A DNA stretch of 26,558 nt from an uncultured Lachnospiraceae bacterium. Lineage in GTDB: Bacteria; Bacillota; Clostridia; Lachnospirales; Lachnospiraceae. The number at the start of each line of letters is the position of its first letter. The first letter of the stretch is position 1. The notes beneath the pieces were generated by a model. That model saw only the letters and a list, made by a program, of their open reading frames with translations, was not told the origin of the DNA and searched no databases. The DNA lies in the NCBI GenBank assembly GCA_910586025.1, contig CAJUIO010000050.1:1-26558 (forward strand). Direction: 5' to 3'. Below are positions 1 to 8,917 of the stretch, one piece after another. The position numbers were made by a program, and so were the translations under genes.

Positions 1-20
1 TCTGAACAGAAACTTAAGCC

Positions 21-49
21 TTGATTTTTACAATACAGTTTAGTATAGT
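21..49 (+). promoter_or_regulatory. candidate vegetative promoter for plsX
   Basis: TTGATT (21-26), a 17-base spacer and TATAGT (44-49) match the sigma-A pattern at 4/6 and 5/6 positions. The plsX start codon follows 30 bases later. A gene upstream of the window (rpmF is usual in this order) may also read through, so this could be an internal promoter. Nothing else was recognised in bases 1-60. Confidence 0.5.
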
Positions 50-78
50 TAAATTGGTGTATGAATGGAGGATAATTT

Positions 79-1092
79 ATGGCGGAAATAGTAAAGGTTG
101 CAGTAGATGCCATGGGTGGTGACAACGCTCCTTCCGAGATCGTCAAGGGGGCTGTGGAGGCCGTCAGGGAGAGCTCCCATGTGAAGGTTTTTCTGGTAGG
201 CGGGGAAGCTGTTGTAAATGCCGAGCTTGCGAAATATACATATAACAAAGAGCAGGTGGAAGTGGTAAACGCCACGGAGATCATCGAAACGGCAGAGCCT
301 CCCGTTATGGCAATCAGGAAGAAGAAGGATTCCTCTCTGGTGAAGGCCCTCATGCTGGTGAAGGAAGGAACCTGTGACGCCTATGTTTCTGCGGGAAGTA
401 CCGGAGCAACCCTGGTGGGCGGCCAGGTGATCGTGGGAAGAATCAAGGGAGTGGAACGTCCTCCTCTTGCTCCGCTCATCCCCACGGTAACGGGCTGCAG
501 TCTTCTGATCGACTGCGGTGCCAATGTGGATGCCAGGCCCTCTCATCTGGTTCAGTTTGCCAAGATGGGTTCCGTCTATATGGAACATGTAATGGGAATT
601 AAAAATCCCAGAGTCGCCATCGTGAATATCGGTGCGGAGGAGGATAAGGGCAACGCCCTGGTGAAGGAGACCTTTCCTCTTCTGAAAAATTGTCCCGATA
701 TCAATTTCGTGGGAAATATTGAGGCCAGGGATATTCCCTCCGGCGGTGCGGATGTGATCGTGTGCGAGGCCTTTGTGGGAAATGTAATCCTGAAAATGTA
801 TGAGGGAGTGGGAGCTGCTTTGATAAAGAAGGTGAAGGAGGGAATGATGACCTCTCTTCGAAGCAAAATCGGCGCACTTCTGGTAAAGCCGGCTCTGAAA
901 AGCACGTTAAAGGCATTTGATCTTGAGGAATACGGCGGAGCGCCCCTGCTTGGTCTTAACGGTCTTGTGGTCAAGACACATGGAAGTTCCAAGGCAGTGG
1001 AAATAAAAAATTCTATTCTGCAGTGTATTACATTTACAGAACAGAATATTAATAAAAAAATAAAAGAAAAAATTACCATGGAAGAAAATTGA
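79..1092 (+). CDS. plsX: phosphate acyltransferase PlsX
   Basis: PlsX converts acyl-ACP and phosphate into acyl-phosphate, the donor that PlsY uses for the first acylation of glycerol-3-phosphate. It is a peripheral cytoplasmic enzyme of phospholipid synthesis. The 337-residue product has the usual family length. It opens with the typical VAVDAMGGDNAP segment and carries VSAGSTGA (about residue 105), LIDCGANVD (about 145) and CEAFVGN (about 230), all recognisable PlsX blocks. A TGGAGGAT ribosome site (66-72) fixes the ATG. acpP follows 15 bases after the stop, so substrate carrier and enzyme are probably co-transcribed. No fabD or fabG lies between them, unlike in Bacillus. Confidence 0.96.
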   Translation: MAEIVKVAVDAMGGDNAPSEIVKGAVEAVRESSHVKVFLVGGEAVVNAELAKYTYNKEQVEVVNATEIIETAEPPVMAIRKKKDSSLVKALMLVKEGTCDAYVSAGSTGATLVGGQVIVGRIKGVERPPLAPLIPTVTGCSLLIDCGANVDARPSHLVQFAKMGSVYMEHVMGIKNPRVAIVNIGAEEDKGNALVKETFPLLKNCPDINFVGNIEARDIPSGGADVIVCEAFVGNVILKMYEGVGAALIKKVKEGMMTSLRSKIGALLVKPALKSTLKAFDLEEYGGAPLLGLNGLVVKTHGSSKAVEIKNSILQCITFTEQNINKKIKEKITMEEN

Positions 1093-1107
1093 GAAAGGAA
1101 TGTAACA

Positions 1108-1338
1108 ATGGAATTTGAAAAGCTGAAAAAAGTAATTGCGGACGTATTGAATGTGGATCCTGAGGAGATCACGATGGAAAGCACCTTTATGGATGATCTG
1201 GGGGCGGATTCCCTGGATGTTTTTCAGATCATCATGGGTCTTGAGGAGGAGTTTGATATCGAGATTCCCGCAGAGGAAGCCGAGAAAATCACCACGGTAG
1301 AAGAGGCGGTTAATTTAATCAAAAATGCTGTTAATTAA
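1108..1338 (+). CDS. acpP: acyl carrier protein
   Basis: This is the small acidic carrier that holds acyl chains on a 4'-phosphopantetheine arm during fatty-acid synthesis. The product is 76 residues, standard for AcpP. The phosphopantetheine serine is Ser35 in the motif GADSLDVF. The rest is the expected four-helix, Asp/Glu-rich sequence (EEEFDIEIPAEEAEKI). An AAAGGA site precedes the ATG. It follows plsX closely, and both supply PlsX chemistry. A hairpin terminator lies about 70 bases downstream, which probably separates most acpP message from rnc. Confidence 0.97.
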   Translation: MEFEKLKKVIADVLNVDPEEITMESTFMDDLGADSLDVFQIIMGLEEEFDIEIPAEEAEKITTVEEAVNLIKNAVN

Positions 1339-1369
1339 ACGGACACCAGTAAAAGAGTGAACTTGGCAG

Positions 1370-1394
1370 CGCCGGCCCGCAAAGCGTGTCGGCG
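1370..1394 (+). other. GC-rich imperfect hairpin after acpP
   Basis: CGCCG (1370-1374) pairs with CGGCG (1390-1394), and an inner CGC/GCG pair closes an AAA loop. There is no T-run after it, so it is not a terminator by itself. It lies between the acpP stop and the terminator at 1408 and may protect the 3' end of the acpP message. This role is inferred. Confidence 0.35.
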
Positions 1395-1407
1395 TTTGTT
1401 AACATAA

Positions 1408-1440
1408 GGACAGTCCGCATGCCGGGCTGTCCGTTGTTTG
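1408..1440 (+). terminator. rho-independent terminator between acpP and rnc
   Basis: A 10-bp stem, GGACAGTCCG / CGGGCTGTCC with one G-T wobble and a CATGC loop, is followed by the T-rich GTTGTTTG. The run of T is interrupted, so termination may be partial and rnc could still receive read-through. No strong separate rnc promoter was found. Confidence 0.7.
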
Positions 1441-1464
1441 GTTTAGAATGAGGTATGAGATTGT

Positions 1465-2148
1465 ATGTTTGCTGCGGACAGTAGAGGACTGGAAAAGAAG
1501 ATCGGTTATGAATTTAAGAACAGGGCGCTGCTTAAACAGGCTTTGACCCACAGCTCCTTTTCCAACGAACAGAAGATCAATAAACAGAAAAATTATGAGA
1601 GACTGGAGTTTCTGGGGGATGCGGTTCTTGAGCTGGCATCAAGCAGATTCTTTTTTATGAATTATCCGGAGATGACGGAGGGGGAACTGACCAGAAAGCG
1701 TTCCTCCATGGTCTGTGAGCCTGCCCTTGCCTTCTGTGCCAGGGATATCAAGCTTGGAGAGTATATTTTACTGGGCAAGGGGGAAGAGACGACCGGGGGA
1801 CGGGAGAGAGATTCCATTATATCCGATGTGATGGAAGCCCTCATAGGGGCGATTTATCTCGACAGCGGCTTTGAGCGCGCCGAGAAGTTTATTCTGGAAT
1901 TTATTCTGTCTGACTGCGAGACGAAACAGCTTTTTTATGACAGCAAGAGCATTCTGCAGGAGAAGGTGCAGAAGGAGGGGGGAACTCTTTGCTATGAGCT
2001 GACGGATGAGACCGGGCCGGATCATGATAAGAAGTTTACGGTGAAGGCGGTCATCAACAATGAGCCGGTCAGTATGGGAGTCGGAAGAACCAAGAAGGCG
2101 GCGGAACAGAGGGCGGCCTATGAAGCGCTTATAAAAGGGGAGAAATAA
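1465..2148 (+). CDS. rnc: ribonuclease III
   Basis: RNase III cuts double-stranded RNA, including the rRNA precursor. The 227-residue product has the family signature ERLEFLGDAVLEL at 45-57, with the conserved acidic residues Glu48 and Asp52. The second acidic pair is in DVMEALIGAIYLD (about 124-136). A C-terminal double-stranded RNA binding domain covers about 157-225 (SKSILQEKVQKEG at its start, GRTKKAAEQRAA at its end). The ribosome site is weak (GAGGTA at 1450-1455). The next gene, smc, starts 7 bases after the stop, the usual rnc-smc-ftsY order. Confidence 0.96.
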   Translation: MFAADSRGLEKKIGYEFKNRALLKQALTHSSFSNEQKINKQKNYERLEFLGDAVLELASSRFFFMNYPEMTEGELTRKRSSMVCEPALAFCARDIKLGEYILLGKGEETTGGRERDSIISDVMEALIGAIYLDSGFERAEKFILEFILSDCETKQLFYDSKSILQEKVQKEGGTLCYELTDETGPDHDKKFTVKAVINNEPVSMGVGRTKKAAEQRAAYEALIKGEK

Positions 2149-2155
2149 ATTCTTT

Positions 2156-5100
2156 ATGTATCTTAAGAGTATAGAAATACATGGTTTTAAATCCTTTGCC
2201 AACAAAATTGTGTTCCAGTTTCATAACGGCATCACCGGAATTGTAGGACCCAATGGAAGCGGCAAAAGCAATGTGGCCGACGCGGTGCGCTGGGTGCTCG
2301 GAGAGCAGAGGGTCAAGCAGCTGCGGGGAGCTTCCATGCAGGATGTTATCTTTTCGGGTACGGAAATGAGAAAGCCTCTGGGATACGCTTTTGTAGCCAT
2401 TACGCTGGACAATTCTGACCACCAGCTTGCCATTGATTATGACGAGGTGACGGTGGCCCGGAGGATTTACCGTTCCGGTGAGAGCGAATATCTTTTAAAC
2501 GGAACCATCTGCAGGCTCAAGGATGTGAATGAGCTTTTTTATGATACCGGTATCGGGAAAGAGGGCTATTCCATCATCGGCCAGGGACAGATCGACAAGA
2601 TCCTGAGCGGTAAGCCTGAGGAGCGCCGGGAGCTGTTTGACGAGGCTGCCGGAATCGTCAAGTTCAAGCGCAGAAAGGCCGCGGCCCAGAAAAAGCTGGA
2701 GGACGAGAAGCAGAATCTTGTCCGTGTGAAGGATATTCTGGCGGAGCTGGAAAAGCAGACGGGGCCCTTGGAGAAGCAGTCCGAGACAGCCAAGGTTTAT
2801 CTGAAGAAAAAGGAGGATCTGAAAACCCTGGATGTCAATATGTTTTTGATTGAGAATGCCCGCATTAAGGAGCAGAAGGAGTCTGTGGACGGGAAATCCG
2901 AGATTGCGGCAAATGATCTCAAAAACGTTACGGGACAGTACGAGAGGATCAAGGAAGAGTATGAACAGATCCAGGGGCAGATCGAGCAGCTGGATGAAGC
3001 CATTGAAAAGAACCGGACTGCCCTGACAGACACCAGCGTCCTTCGGGGAAAGCTCGAGGGCGAGATCAATGTATTGAAAGAGCAGATCCACTCGGCAAAG
3101 AGCAGCAAGGAGCATCTTCTTGCGAGAAAAGAAGCGGTTTTGGGGGAAATCGAGGAAAAGAGCCGGGACAAAGAGGAAATACTCAGGAATAAGAGTGTCA
3201 CTGACAGGCAGGCGGAGGAGCTCGAAAAGACGAGGGACCAGGCCAGGAGCAGGCTGCTTGCGGTTCAGAATAGTATAGAGGAACTGAATAACAGGATTGA
3301 AAGCGGCAAGAATACCATTATCAACGAGCTGAACCAGCGCGCCACCATCAAATCAAAGCTGGGCCGTTACGACACTATGACGGAACAGATTAATATCCGC
3401 AGGGCCGAGCTGACCTCCAGGCTTCTGCGGATGAAGTCGGACGAGGCTCAGCAGGAAGCCGCAATCAGGGAGCTGGAGGAGGAATTCGAGAAAATAAACC
3501 GTGATATCCGGACATTGAACGAATCCCAGGCCTCCAAGGAGGAAAAGCTCTCCCTGATCCGGGACGAGCTTGCCGCAAAGGATCAGAAGCTCCGTGACAC
3601 GCAGGTTGGCTATCACCAGGAAAAATCCAGACTGGAAGCCTTGTCAAATCTGACCGAGCGGTACGAGGGCTATGGCGGAAGCGTCAAAAAGGTGATGGAG
3701 TGCCGGGAGCAGGAAAAGGGCATCATCGGCGTGGCGGCGGATATCATCAAGGTGGATAAGAAGTACGAGACGGCCATCGAGACGGCGCTGGGAGGAAGCA
3801 TTCAGAACATTATCACGGATGACGAGGAGACAGCCAAGCGGATGATCTCCTTTTTGAAGAAGACAAAGGGAGGAAGAGCCACCTTTCTGCCTCTTACCAG
3901 CATACGGGATCCCCAGGAGTTTAAGAACCGCGCGGTTCTTGACGAGCAGGGCGTGATCGGCCTGGCGGATGAGCTGGTCCATATCGAAGACAGATACCGG
4001 AACGTGGCAAAGACGCTTCTGGGACGTATCGTGGTGGTGGACCATGTGGATCATGCGGTTAAGATTGCCAGGAAATTCGGCTATACCATCCGCATTGTCA
4101 CCCTGGAGGGAGAGCTTCTGGTTCCCGGCGGCGCAATCAGCGGCGGCACTTTCAAAAACAGCAGCAATCTGCTGGGACGGCGCAGGGAGATGGAGGAGCT
4201 GTCGGCAAAGGTGAATCAGTACCTGAGGGCTATCGACAGCCTTTTGCAGGAGATAGAGGATACCAAGTCGGAAAGAAACAAGCTAAGGCTTTCGTTAGAG
4301 GAGGACAAGGCGGCCCTTCAGCGAAAATTTATCGAGCAGAACACGGCCCGGCTTAACGTGATCAAGGCAAAGGAGCGCAGGGACGAGGCATCGGAGGGCT
4401 CTCTGGAGCTGAAAGCCGAAGAGATGGAGATCGAAAACCAGATCCGGGAGATCCATACCAGCAAGGAAGAAATACAGAAGGAGCTTGCCGCATCAGAGGC
4501 GCTCGAGAAGCAGGTGGAATCGGAAATCCAGGAGTTTCAGGAGAAGCTGGAGGAGAAGCGCGCGGAGGAATCCCAGGAATCCGCCCATGCGGCTTCCTGG
4601 GATGTGGAAGTGGAAAAGATGCTCCAGCAGCAGGGCTTCTTTCAGCAGAATATCGACCGGATCGACGGGGAGATGGGACGTTTTACGTCGGAGCTCGCCG
4701 AGATTGAGGAGGGGCTTTGTAAAAACAGCGGCGATATCAGGGCAAAGGAAGAGGATATTGAGCGGATCAGGGAGACTATCGAATCCTCCCACACGACCCA
4801 GGATGACACGGAGCGTCAGCTTAAGGAGGATGTGGCGAGGAAGGAAGAGCTGTCCGCAAAGCAGAAAAACTTCTTCAAGGAAAGGGAGGAAATGTCTGAG
4901 AAAATGGCATCCCTTGACAAGGAGGTTTATCGTCTGAACGCCCAGAAGGAAAAGCTGCAGGAGACGCTGGAAGCTCAGATCAACTATATGTGGGATGAGT
5001 ATGAAATCACGCTGTCCGATGCGGCGGGAATGCGCAGCGACGAGCTGTCCGATCCCGCGGCGATGAAGAAGGAGATCGCCTCCCTGAAGGATCAGATCAG

Positions 5101-5716
5101 AAAGCTCGGGGATGTAAACGTAAACGCCATCGAGGATTACAAAAATCTGATGGAGCGCTACAATTTCCTCAAAAATCAGCATGACGATCTCGTGGAGGCG
5201 GAAAAGACCCTGGAGGGAATCATAGAGGAACTGGATACGGCCATGCGCAGCCAGTTCAACGAAAAGTTTGCGGAGATCTGCCGGGAGTTCGACAAGGTAT
5301 TCAAGGAAATGTTCGGAGGCGGAAAGGGAACGCTGGAGCTGATGGAGGAGGAAGACATTCTGGAAGCGGGAATCCGGATCATAGCCCAGCCCCCGGGAAA
5401 GAAGCTGCAGAATATGATGCAGCTCTCCGGCGGTGAGAAGGCTCTCACGGCTATCGCGCTCCTGTTTGCAATCCAGAATCTGAAGCCCTCGCCGTTCTGC
5501 CTTCTGGATGAGATTGAGGCGGCGCTGGACGAGAGCAACGTATCACGCTTTGCCAGATATTTACATAAGCTTACAAAGAACACCCAGTTCATAGTGATCA
5601 CTCACAGAAGAGGCACCATGGAGCAGGTGGACAGGCTGTATGGAATCACCATGCAGGAAAAAGGCGTTTCCGCACTGGTAAGCGTTAATTTAATTGATAA
5701 GGAGTTGGACGATTAA
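2156..5716 (+). CDS. smc: chromosome partition protein SMC
   Basis: SMC is the condensin ATPase that, with ScpA and ScpB, compacts and segregates the chromosome. The 1186-residue product has the full family architecture. Walker A is GPNGSGKSN (31-39), then a long coiled coil (about 170-500), a glycine-rich hinge (about 500-665), a returning coiled coil (about 670-1000), the ABC signature LSGGEK (1090-1095) and Walker B CLLDEIEAALD with Asp1118 and Glu1119. Length is normal and no break is seen. ScpA and ScpB are not in the window. The stop codon overlaps the ftsY start by one base (TAATG), which implies translational coupling. Confidence 0.98.
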   Translation: MYLKSIEIHGFKSFANKIVFQFHNGITGIVGPNGSGKSNVADAVRWVLGEQRVKQLRGASMQDVIFSGTEMRKPLGYAFVAITLDNSDHQLAIDYDEVTVARRIYRSGESEYLLNGTICRLKDVNELFYDTGIGKEGYSIIGQGQIDKILSGKPEERRELFDEAAGIVKFKRRKAAAQKKLEDEKQNLVRVKDILAELEKQTGPLEKQSETAKVYLKKKEDLKTLDVNMFLIENARIKEQKESVDGKSEIAANDLKNVTGQYERIKEEYEQIQGQIEQLDEAIEKNRTALTDTSVLRGKLEGEINVLKEQIHSAKSSKEHLLARKEAVLGEIEEKSRDKEEILRNKSVTDRQAEELEKTRDQARSRLLAVQNSIEELNNRIESGKNTIINELNQRATIKSKLGRYDTMTEQINIRRAELTSRLLRMKSDEAQQEAAIRELEEEFEKINRDIRTLNESQASKEEKLSLIRDELAAKDQKLRDTQVGYHQEKSRLEALSNLTERYEGYGGSVKKVMECREQEKGIIGVAADIIKVDKKYETAIETALGGSIQNIITDDEETAKRMISFLKKTKGGRATFLPLTSIRDPQEFKNRAVLDEQGVIGLADELVHIEDRYRNVAKTLLGRIVVVDHVDHAVKIARKFGYTIRIVTLEGELLVPGGAISGGTFKNSSNLLGRRREMEELSAKVNQYLRAIDSLLQEIEDTKSERNKLRLSLEEDKAALQRKFIEQNTARLNVIKAKERRDEASEGSLELKAEEMEIENQIREIHTSKEEIQKELAASEALEKQVESEIQEFQEKLEEKRAEESQESAHAASWDVEVEKMLQQQGFFQQNIDRIDGEMGRFTSELAEIEEGLCKNSGDIRAKEEDIERIRETIESSHTTQDDTERQLKEDVARKEELSAKQKNFFKEREEMSEKMASLDKEVYRLNAQKEKLQETLEAQINYMWDEYEITLSDAAGMRSDELSDPAAMKKEIASLKDQIRKLGDVNVNAIEDYKNLMERYNFLKNQHDDLVEAEKTLEGIIEELDTAMRSQFNEKFAEICREFDKVFKEMFGGGKGTLELMEEEDILEAGIRIIAQPPGKKLQNMMQLSGGEKALTAIALLFAIQNLKPSPFCLLDEIEAALDESNVSRFARYLHKLTKNTQFIVITHRRGTMEQVDRLYGITMQEKGVSALVSVNLIDKELDD

Positions 5717-6636
5717 TGGCAGGATTTTTCAGCAGGCTGAAGGAAGGCCTCAGTAAGACCAGGGACAATATAGTAAACGGGATCGATTCCGTTTTCAGCG
5801 GATTTTCAACCATTGACGAGGAATTTTACGAGGAGCTGGAAGAGACCCTGATCATGGGCGATATCGGCGTGAAGGCCACGGAAAGGATTCTGACCAGGCT
5901 TCGGGAGCAGGTTAAGGAGAACCATATCAAGGAGCCTGCCCGCTGCCGGGAATTTCTGATCCAGAGCATCAAGGAGCAGATGAAGGTGGAGGATACGGCC
6001 TATGAGTTCGAGGAAAAGCAGTCCGTGGTTCTGGTCATCGGTGTCAACGGCGTGGGGAAGACCACCTCTGTCGGTAAGCTGGCCGGTATTTTGAAGGGAC
6101 AGGGTAAAAAGGTGCTGATCGCAGCCGCCGATACCTTCCGCGCGGCTGCGGGAGAGCAGCTTTCGGTCTGGGCGGCGAGAGCGGGCGTTGATATGATAGG
6201 AGCAGCCGAGGGAGCTGATCCTGCCAGTGTTGTATATGACGCGGTGAATGCGGCCAAGGCCCGTCATACGGATGTGCTTTTGTGTGATACGGCGGGAAGG
6301 CTTCACAATAAGAAAAACCTCATGGAGGAGCTGAAAAAGATCAACCGGATTATCGACAGGGAATTTCCCGATGCCCACAGGGAGAATCTGGTAGTGCTTG
6401 ACGGCACCACCGGGCAGAACGCCCTGAATCAGGCGAGGGAGTTCGGGGAGACGGCGGATTTAACCGGAATCATACTCACCAAGATGGACGGAACGGCCAA
6501 GGGCGGAATTGCGGTTGCCATCCAGTCGGAGCTGAATATTCCGGTGAAATATATCGGTGTGGGAGAAAAGATCGAGGATCTGCAGAAATTTGATCCGGAA
6601 CAGTTCGTGAACGCACTGTTCGAGACAGAAGAATAG
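5716..6636 (+). CDS. ftsY: signal recognition particle receptor FtsY
   Basis: FtsY is the membrane-associated GTPase that docks the SRP-ribosome complex at the Sec translocon. The 306-residue product is the short Firmicute form without the acidic A domain. The N domain occupies about 1-95. The NG GTPase motifs are GVNGVGKTT (109-117), DTFRAAAGEQL, DTAGRLHNK and TKMDGTAKGG, followed by the IGVGEKIEDLQ closing segment. Its ATG shares one base with the smc stop. ylxM and ffh, which often follow, are absent here, and a threonine ammonia-lyase gene starts 18 bases downstream. Confidence 0.97.
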   Translation: MAGFFSRLKEGLSKTRDNIVNGIDSVFSGFSTIDEEFYEELEETLIMGDIGVKATERILTRLREQVKENHIKEPARCREFLIQSIKEQMKVEDTAYEFEEKQSVVLVIGVNGVGKTTSVGKLAGILKGQGKKVLIAAADTFRAAAGEQLSVWAARAGVDMIGAAEGADPASVVYDAVNAAKARHTDVLLCDTAGRLHNKKNLMEELKKINRIIDREFPDAHRENLVVLDGTTGQNALNQAREFGETADLTGIILTKMDGTAKGGIAVAIQSELNIPVKYIGVGEKIEDLQKFDPEQFVNALFETEE

Positions 6637-6654
6637 ACTTTGGGAGGAAAGAAA

Positions 6655-7878
6655 ATGGAACATGGCATGCTCACGCTTGAAAAATTCGAGGAGGCATCCG
6701 AGGTAGTAAAAAAGGTGACTCAGGAGACCAAGCTGGTCTACAGCGATTTTTACAGCGCCCAGACGGGCGGCAAGGTGTACCTGAAACCGGAAAATATGCA
6801 GTTTACGGGAGCCTACAAGCTGAGGGGCGCTTACTACAAGCTGAGCACCTTAAGCGACCAGGAGCGGGAAAAGGGGCTGATCACCGCCTCCGCGGGAAAT
6901 CATGCCCAGGGCGTTGCCTATGCCGCAAGATGCTACGGTGTCAGGGCCGTTATCGTAATGCCAACCACCACGCCCCTGATTAAGGTAAACAGAACCAAGG
7001 GATACGGTGCGGAGGTGGTTCTCGTCGGCGACGTGTATGACGAGGCATGCGAGCATGCTCTTGAGCTCGCGGCAAAGAACGGATATACCTTTATCCATCC
7101 CTTCGACGACCCGGCGGTGGCTACGGGCCAGGGAACCATAGCCATGGAAATTTTGAAAGAGCTTCCCCTTGTGGATTACATTCTGGTTCCGGTGGGCGGC
7201 GGCGGCCTCGCCACCGGGGTTTCCACTCTGGCAAAGCTGCTGAATCCCAAAATCAAGGTGGTCGGCGTTGAGCCTGCGGGAGCCGCCTGTCTGAAAGAAT
7301 CAATCAGACAGGGCAGGGTGGTGACGCTTCCTCAGGTCAGTACCATTGCAGACGGCACAGCCGTAAAAACGCCGGGAAGTAATATTTTTCCTTATCTGAG
7401 TCAGAATCTGGACGATATCATTACCGTGGAGGACGAGGAGCTGGTAGGGGCGTTTCTTGATATGGTGGAAAATCACAAGATGGTGGTGGAGAATTCCGGC
7501 CTTCTTGCGGCGGCCGCCCTCAAGCACCTGGATCTAAGAGGCAGGCGGGCAGTTGCGATCCTGAGCGGGGGAAACATGGATGTGATCACCATGTCCAGCG
7601 TGGTCCAGCAGGGACTGATCATGAGAGACCGGATCTTTACCGTCTCCGTGCTGCTTCCCGACAAGCCCGGGGAGCTGTCCCGGGTGGCGGACGTGATCGC
7701 AAAAAGAAACGGTAATGTCATTAAACTGGAACATAATCAGTTTGTCTCGATTAACAGAAATGCAGCGGTGGAGCTTCGGATTACCCTGGAAGCCTTTGGA
7801 ACGGAACATAAGAACCAGATTATGGATGCCCTGAAGGAGAACGGTTATCAGCCCAAGGTAGTCCGTACCAATATCTGA
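6655..7878 (+). CDS. ilvA: threonine ammonia-lyase, ACT-domain form
   Basis: This PLP enzyme deaminates L-threonine to 2-oxobutyrate and ammonia, feeding isoleucine synthesis or threonine catabolism. The 407-residue product matches the medium-length type with a single C-terminal ACT domain. The PLP lysine is Lys55 in TGAYKLRGA. The phosphate-binding glycine loop is PVGGGGLATG (about 175-184), and SGGN lies near the end of the catalytic domain. The ACT domain starts about residue 327 (VSVLLPDKPGELSRVADV) and may bind an amino-acid effector. The ATG at 6655 is chosen because GGGAGGAAAG ends just upstream; a TTG at 6640 would lie inside that ribosome site. A biosynthetic (ilvA) or catabolic (tdcB) role cannot be decided from sequence. 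Confidence 0.92.
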   Translation: MEHGMLTLEKFEEASEVVKKVTQETKLVYSDFYSAQTGGKVYLKPENMQFTGAYKLRGAYYKLSTLSDQEREKGLITASAGNHAQGVAYAARCYGVRAVIVMPTTTPLIKVNRTKGYGAEVVLVGDVYDEACEHALELAAKNGYTFIHPFDDPAVATGQGTIAMEILKELPLVDYILVPVGGGGLATGVSTLAKLLNPKIKVVGVEPAGAACLKESIRQGRVVTLPQVSTIADGTAVKTPGSNIFPYLSQNLDDIITVEDEELVGAFLDMVENHKMVVENSGLLAAAALKHLDLRGRRAVAILSGGNMDVITMSSVVQQGLIMRDRIFTVSVLLPDKPGELSRVADVIAKRNGNVIKLEHNQFVSINRNAAVELRITLEAFGTEHKNQIMDALKENGYQPKVVRTNI

Positions 7879-7907
7879 CAAAACGGTTGGAATTGATAAT
7901 TGCACAG

Positions 7908-7943
7908 AAAGTCTGCATACTATAATCAGTGTGCAGACTTTTT
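7908..7943 (+). terminator. strong rho-independent terminator after ilvA
   Basis: A 13-bp stem, AAAGTCTGCATAC / GTGTGCAGACTTT with one wobble and an 8-base loop, runs into five T. It closes the rnc-smc-ftsY-ilvA transcription unit. The loop contains TATAAT, and the YitT ribosome site follows within 10 bases. Confidence 0.88.
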
Positions 7944-7957
7944 GACAGGAGGAGAAA

Positions 7958-8821
7958 ATGAATACAATAGGCAGGTTTGACATAAAAAAATATGTGGCGA
8001 TCACCTTTGCCTGCGTGCTGTACGGGGTGGGGATCAGCCTGTTTGTGGATCCAAATGATCTGGCGCCGGGAGGCTTTACGGGGCTGTCCGTCATGCTCAA
8101 CAGACTGATTTCGGTCGAGACCGGTACGGTGTATCTGCTGCTGAACATTCCCGTGATCTTCCTGGGGGTCTGGAAGTTTGGATGGCGGTTTACGGTATCG
8201 ACCCTGTACGCTATCGTGATGGTATCCGTTTTCACTAACCTCTTTGCAATGCTTAGGCCCATAACCCTGGAGCCTCTGCTCGGCGCAGTGTTCGGAGGGA
8301 TCCTGAACGGAGCGTCGCTTGGCCTGGTTCTTCGAAGCAGCGCGACTACGGGAGGGACGGATATCATTGTCAAATGTCTGAGGCAGCGTTTTCCGCATTT
8401 GAAGACGGGCTCTTTGATGCTGATGCTGGATGCGTTTATCATCGGCATGAGCGGCTTTGTATTCGGAAATCTGGATTCCGTCCTCTACAGTATCGTGTCC
8501 GTCATCGCCACCTCCATGGTGATGGACATGGTGCTCTACGGAAGAGACGGGGCAAAGCTGATCTATATTATCAGCGATAAGGCGGAGGCCATAACTCCCA
8601 GAATCCTGAAGGATCTGGACGTGGGCGTTACCTATCTCGAGGGGAGCGGTGCATACAAAAACGTGGAAAAAAAGGTGATTATGTGCGTGGTGAAAAAGCA
8701 GGTGGCCCACAAATTGGAGGAAATCGTAAAGCAGGAGGATTCTTCTGCGTTTATGATCGTTTCCAGCGCCTCGGAGATTTACGGGGAAGGGTATAAGAGC
8801 TATTTTGGAGAGCTGATCTGA
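7958..8821 (+). CDS. YitT family membrane protein with DUF2179 domain
   Basis: Members of this family are integral membrane proteins of unsettled function. The 287-residue product has about five to six hydrophobic segments across residues 10-205, with the family hallmarks DPNDLAPGGFTGLS (about 29-42) and SSATTGGTDI (about 127-136). A C-terminal cytoplasmic DUF2179 domain spans about 215-280. GGAGGAG (7949-7955) sits just before the ATG. The gene stands alone: a strong terminator lies immediately upstream and a separate transcription unit seems to begin downstream. No specific substrate can be assigned. Confidence 0.9.
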   Translation: MNTIGRFDIKKYVAITFACVLYGVGISLFVDPNDLAPGGFTGLSVMLNRLISVETGTVYLLLNIPVIFLGVWKFGWRFTVSTLYAIVMVSVFTNLFAMLRPITLEPLLGAVFGGILNGASLGLVLRSSATTGGTDIIVKCLRQRFPHLKTGSLMLMLDAFIIGMSGFVFGNLDSVLYSIVSVIATSMVMDMVLYGRDGAKLIYIISDKAEAITPRILKDLDVGVTYLEGSGAYKNVEKKVIMCVVKKQVAHKLEEIVKQEDSSAFMIVSSASEIYGEGYKSYFGELI

Positions 8822-8832
8822 CAAAGCCAATA

Positions 8833-8861
8833 TTGCTTTTTGACCGCAGATATTATACAAT
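8833..8861 (+). promoter_or_regulatory. possible promoter for the repeat protein-rnf operon
   Basis: TTGCTT (8833-8838), 17 bases and TACAAT (8856-8861) give a good -10 but a weak -35 box. It is the best candidate between the yitT-like gene and the four-repeat gene at 8918. No terminator or second convincing promoter was seen between that gene and rnfC. Confidence 0.4.
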
Positions 8862-8917
8862 TAGGTCACATAATTTGCCGTGCTAAACGGAAGATGACGT
8901 GAGATGGAGGTACGATA

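Noticed and set aside
1..60. Possible FapR-type operator (TTTAGTATAG) before plsX
   Set aside because: It lacks the two-fold symmetry of the FapR site and overlaps an ordinary -10 box; no support beyond AT-rich similarity.
8823..8842. AAAGC/GCTTT hairpin with T-run after the yitT-like gene
   Set aside because: The stem is only 5 bp and AT-rich; too weak to call a terminator.
7820..8860. Open frame of 346 codons on the minus strand
   Set aside because: It lies opposite the well-supported YitT-family gene, is rich in His, Gln and Pro, and matches no family.
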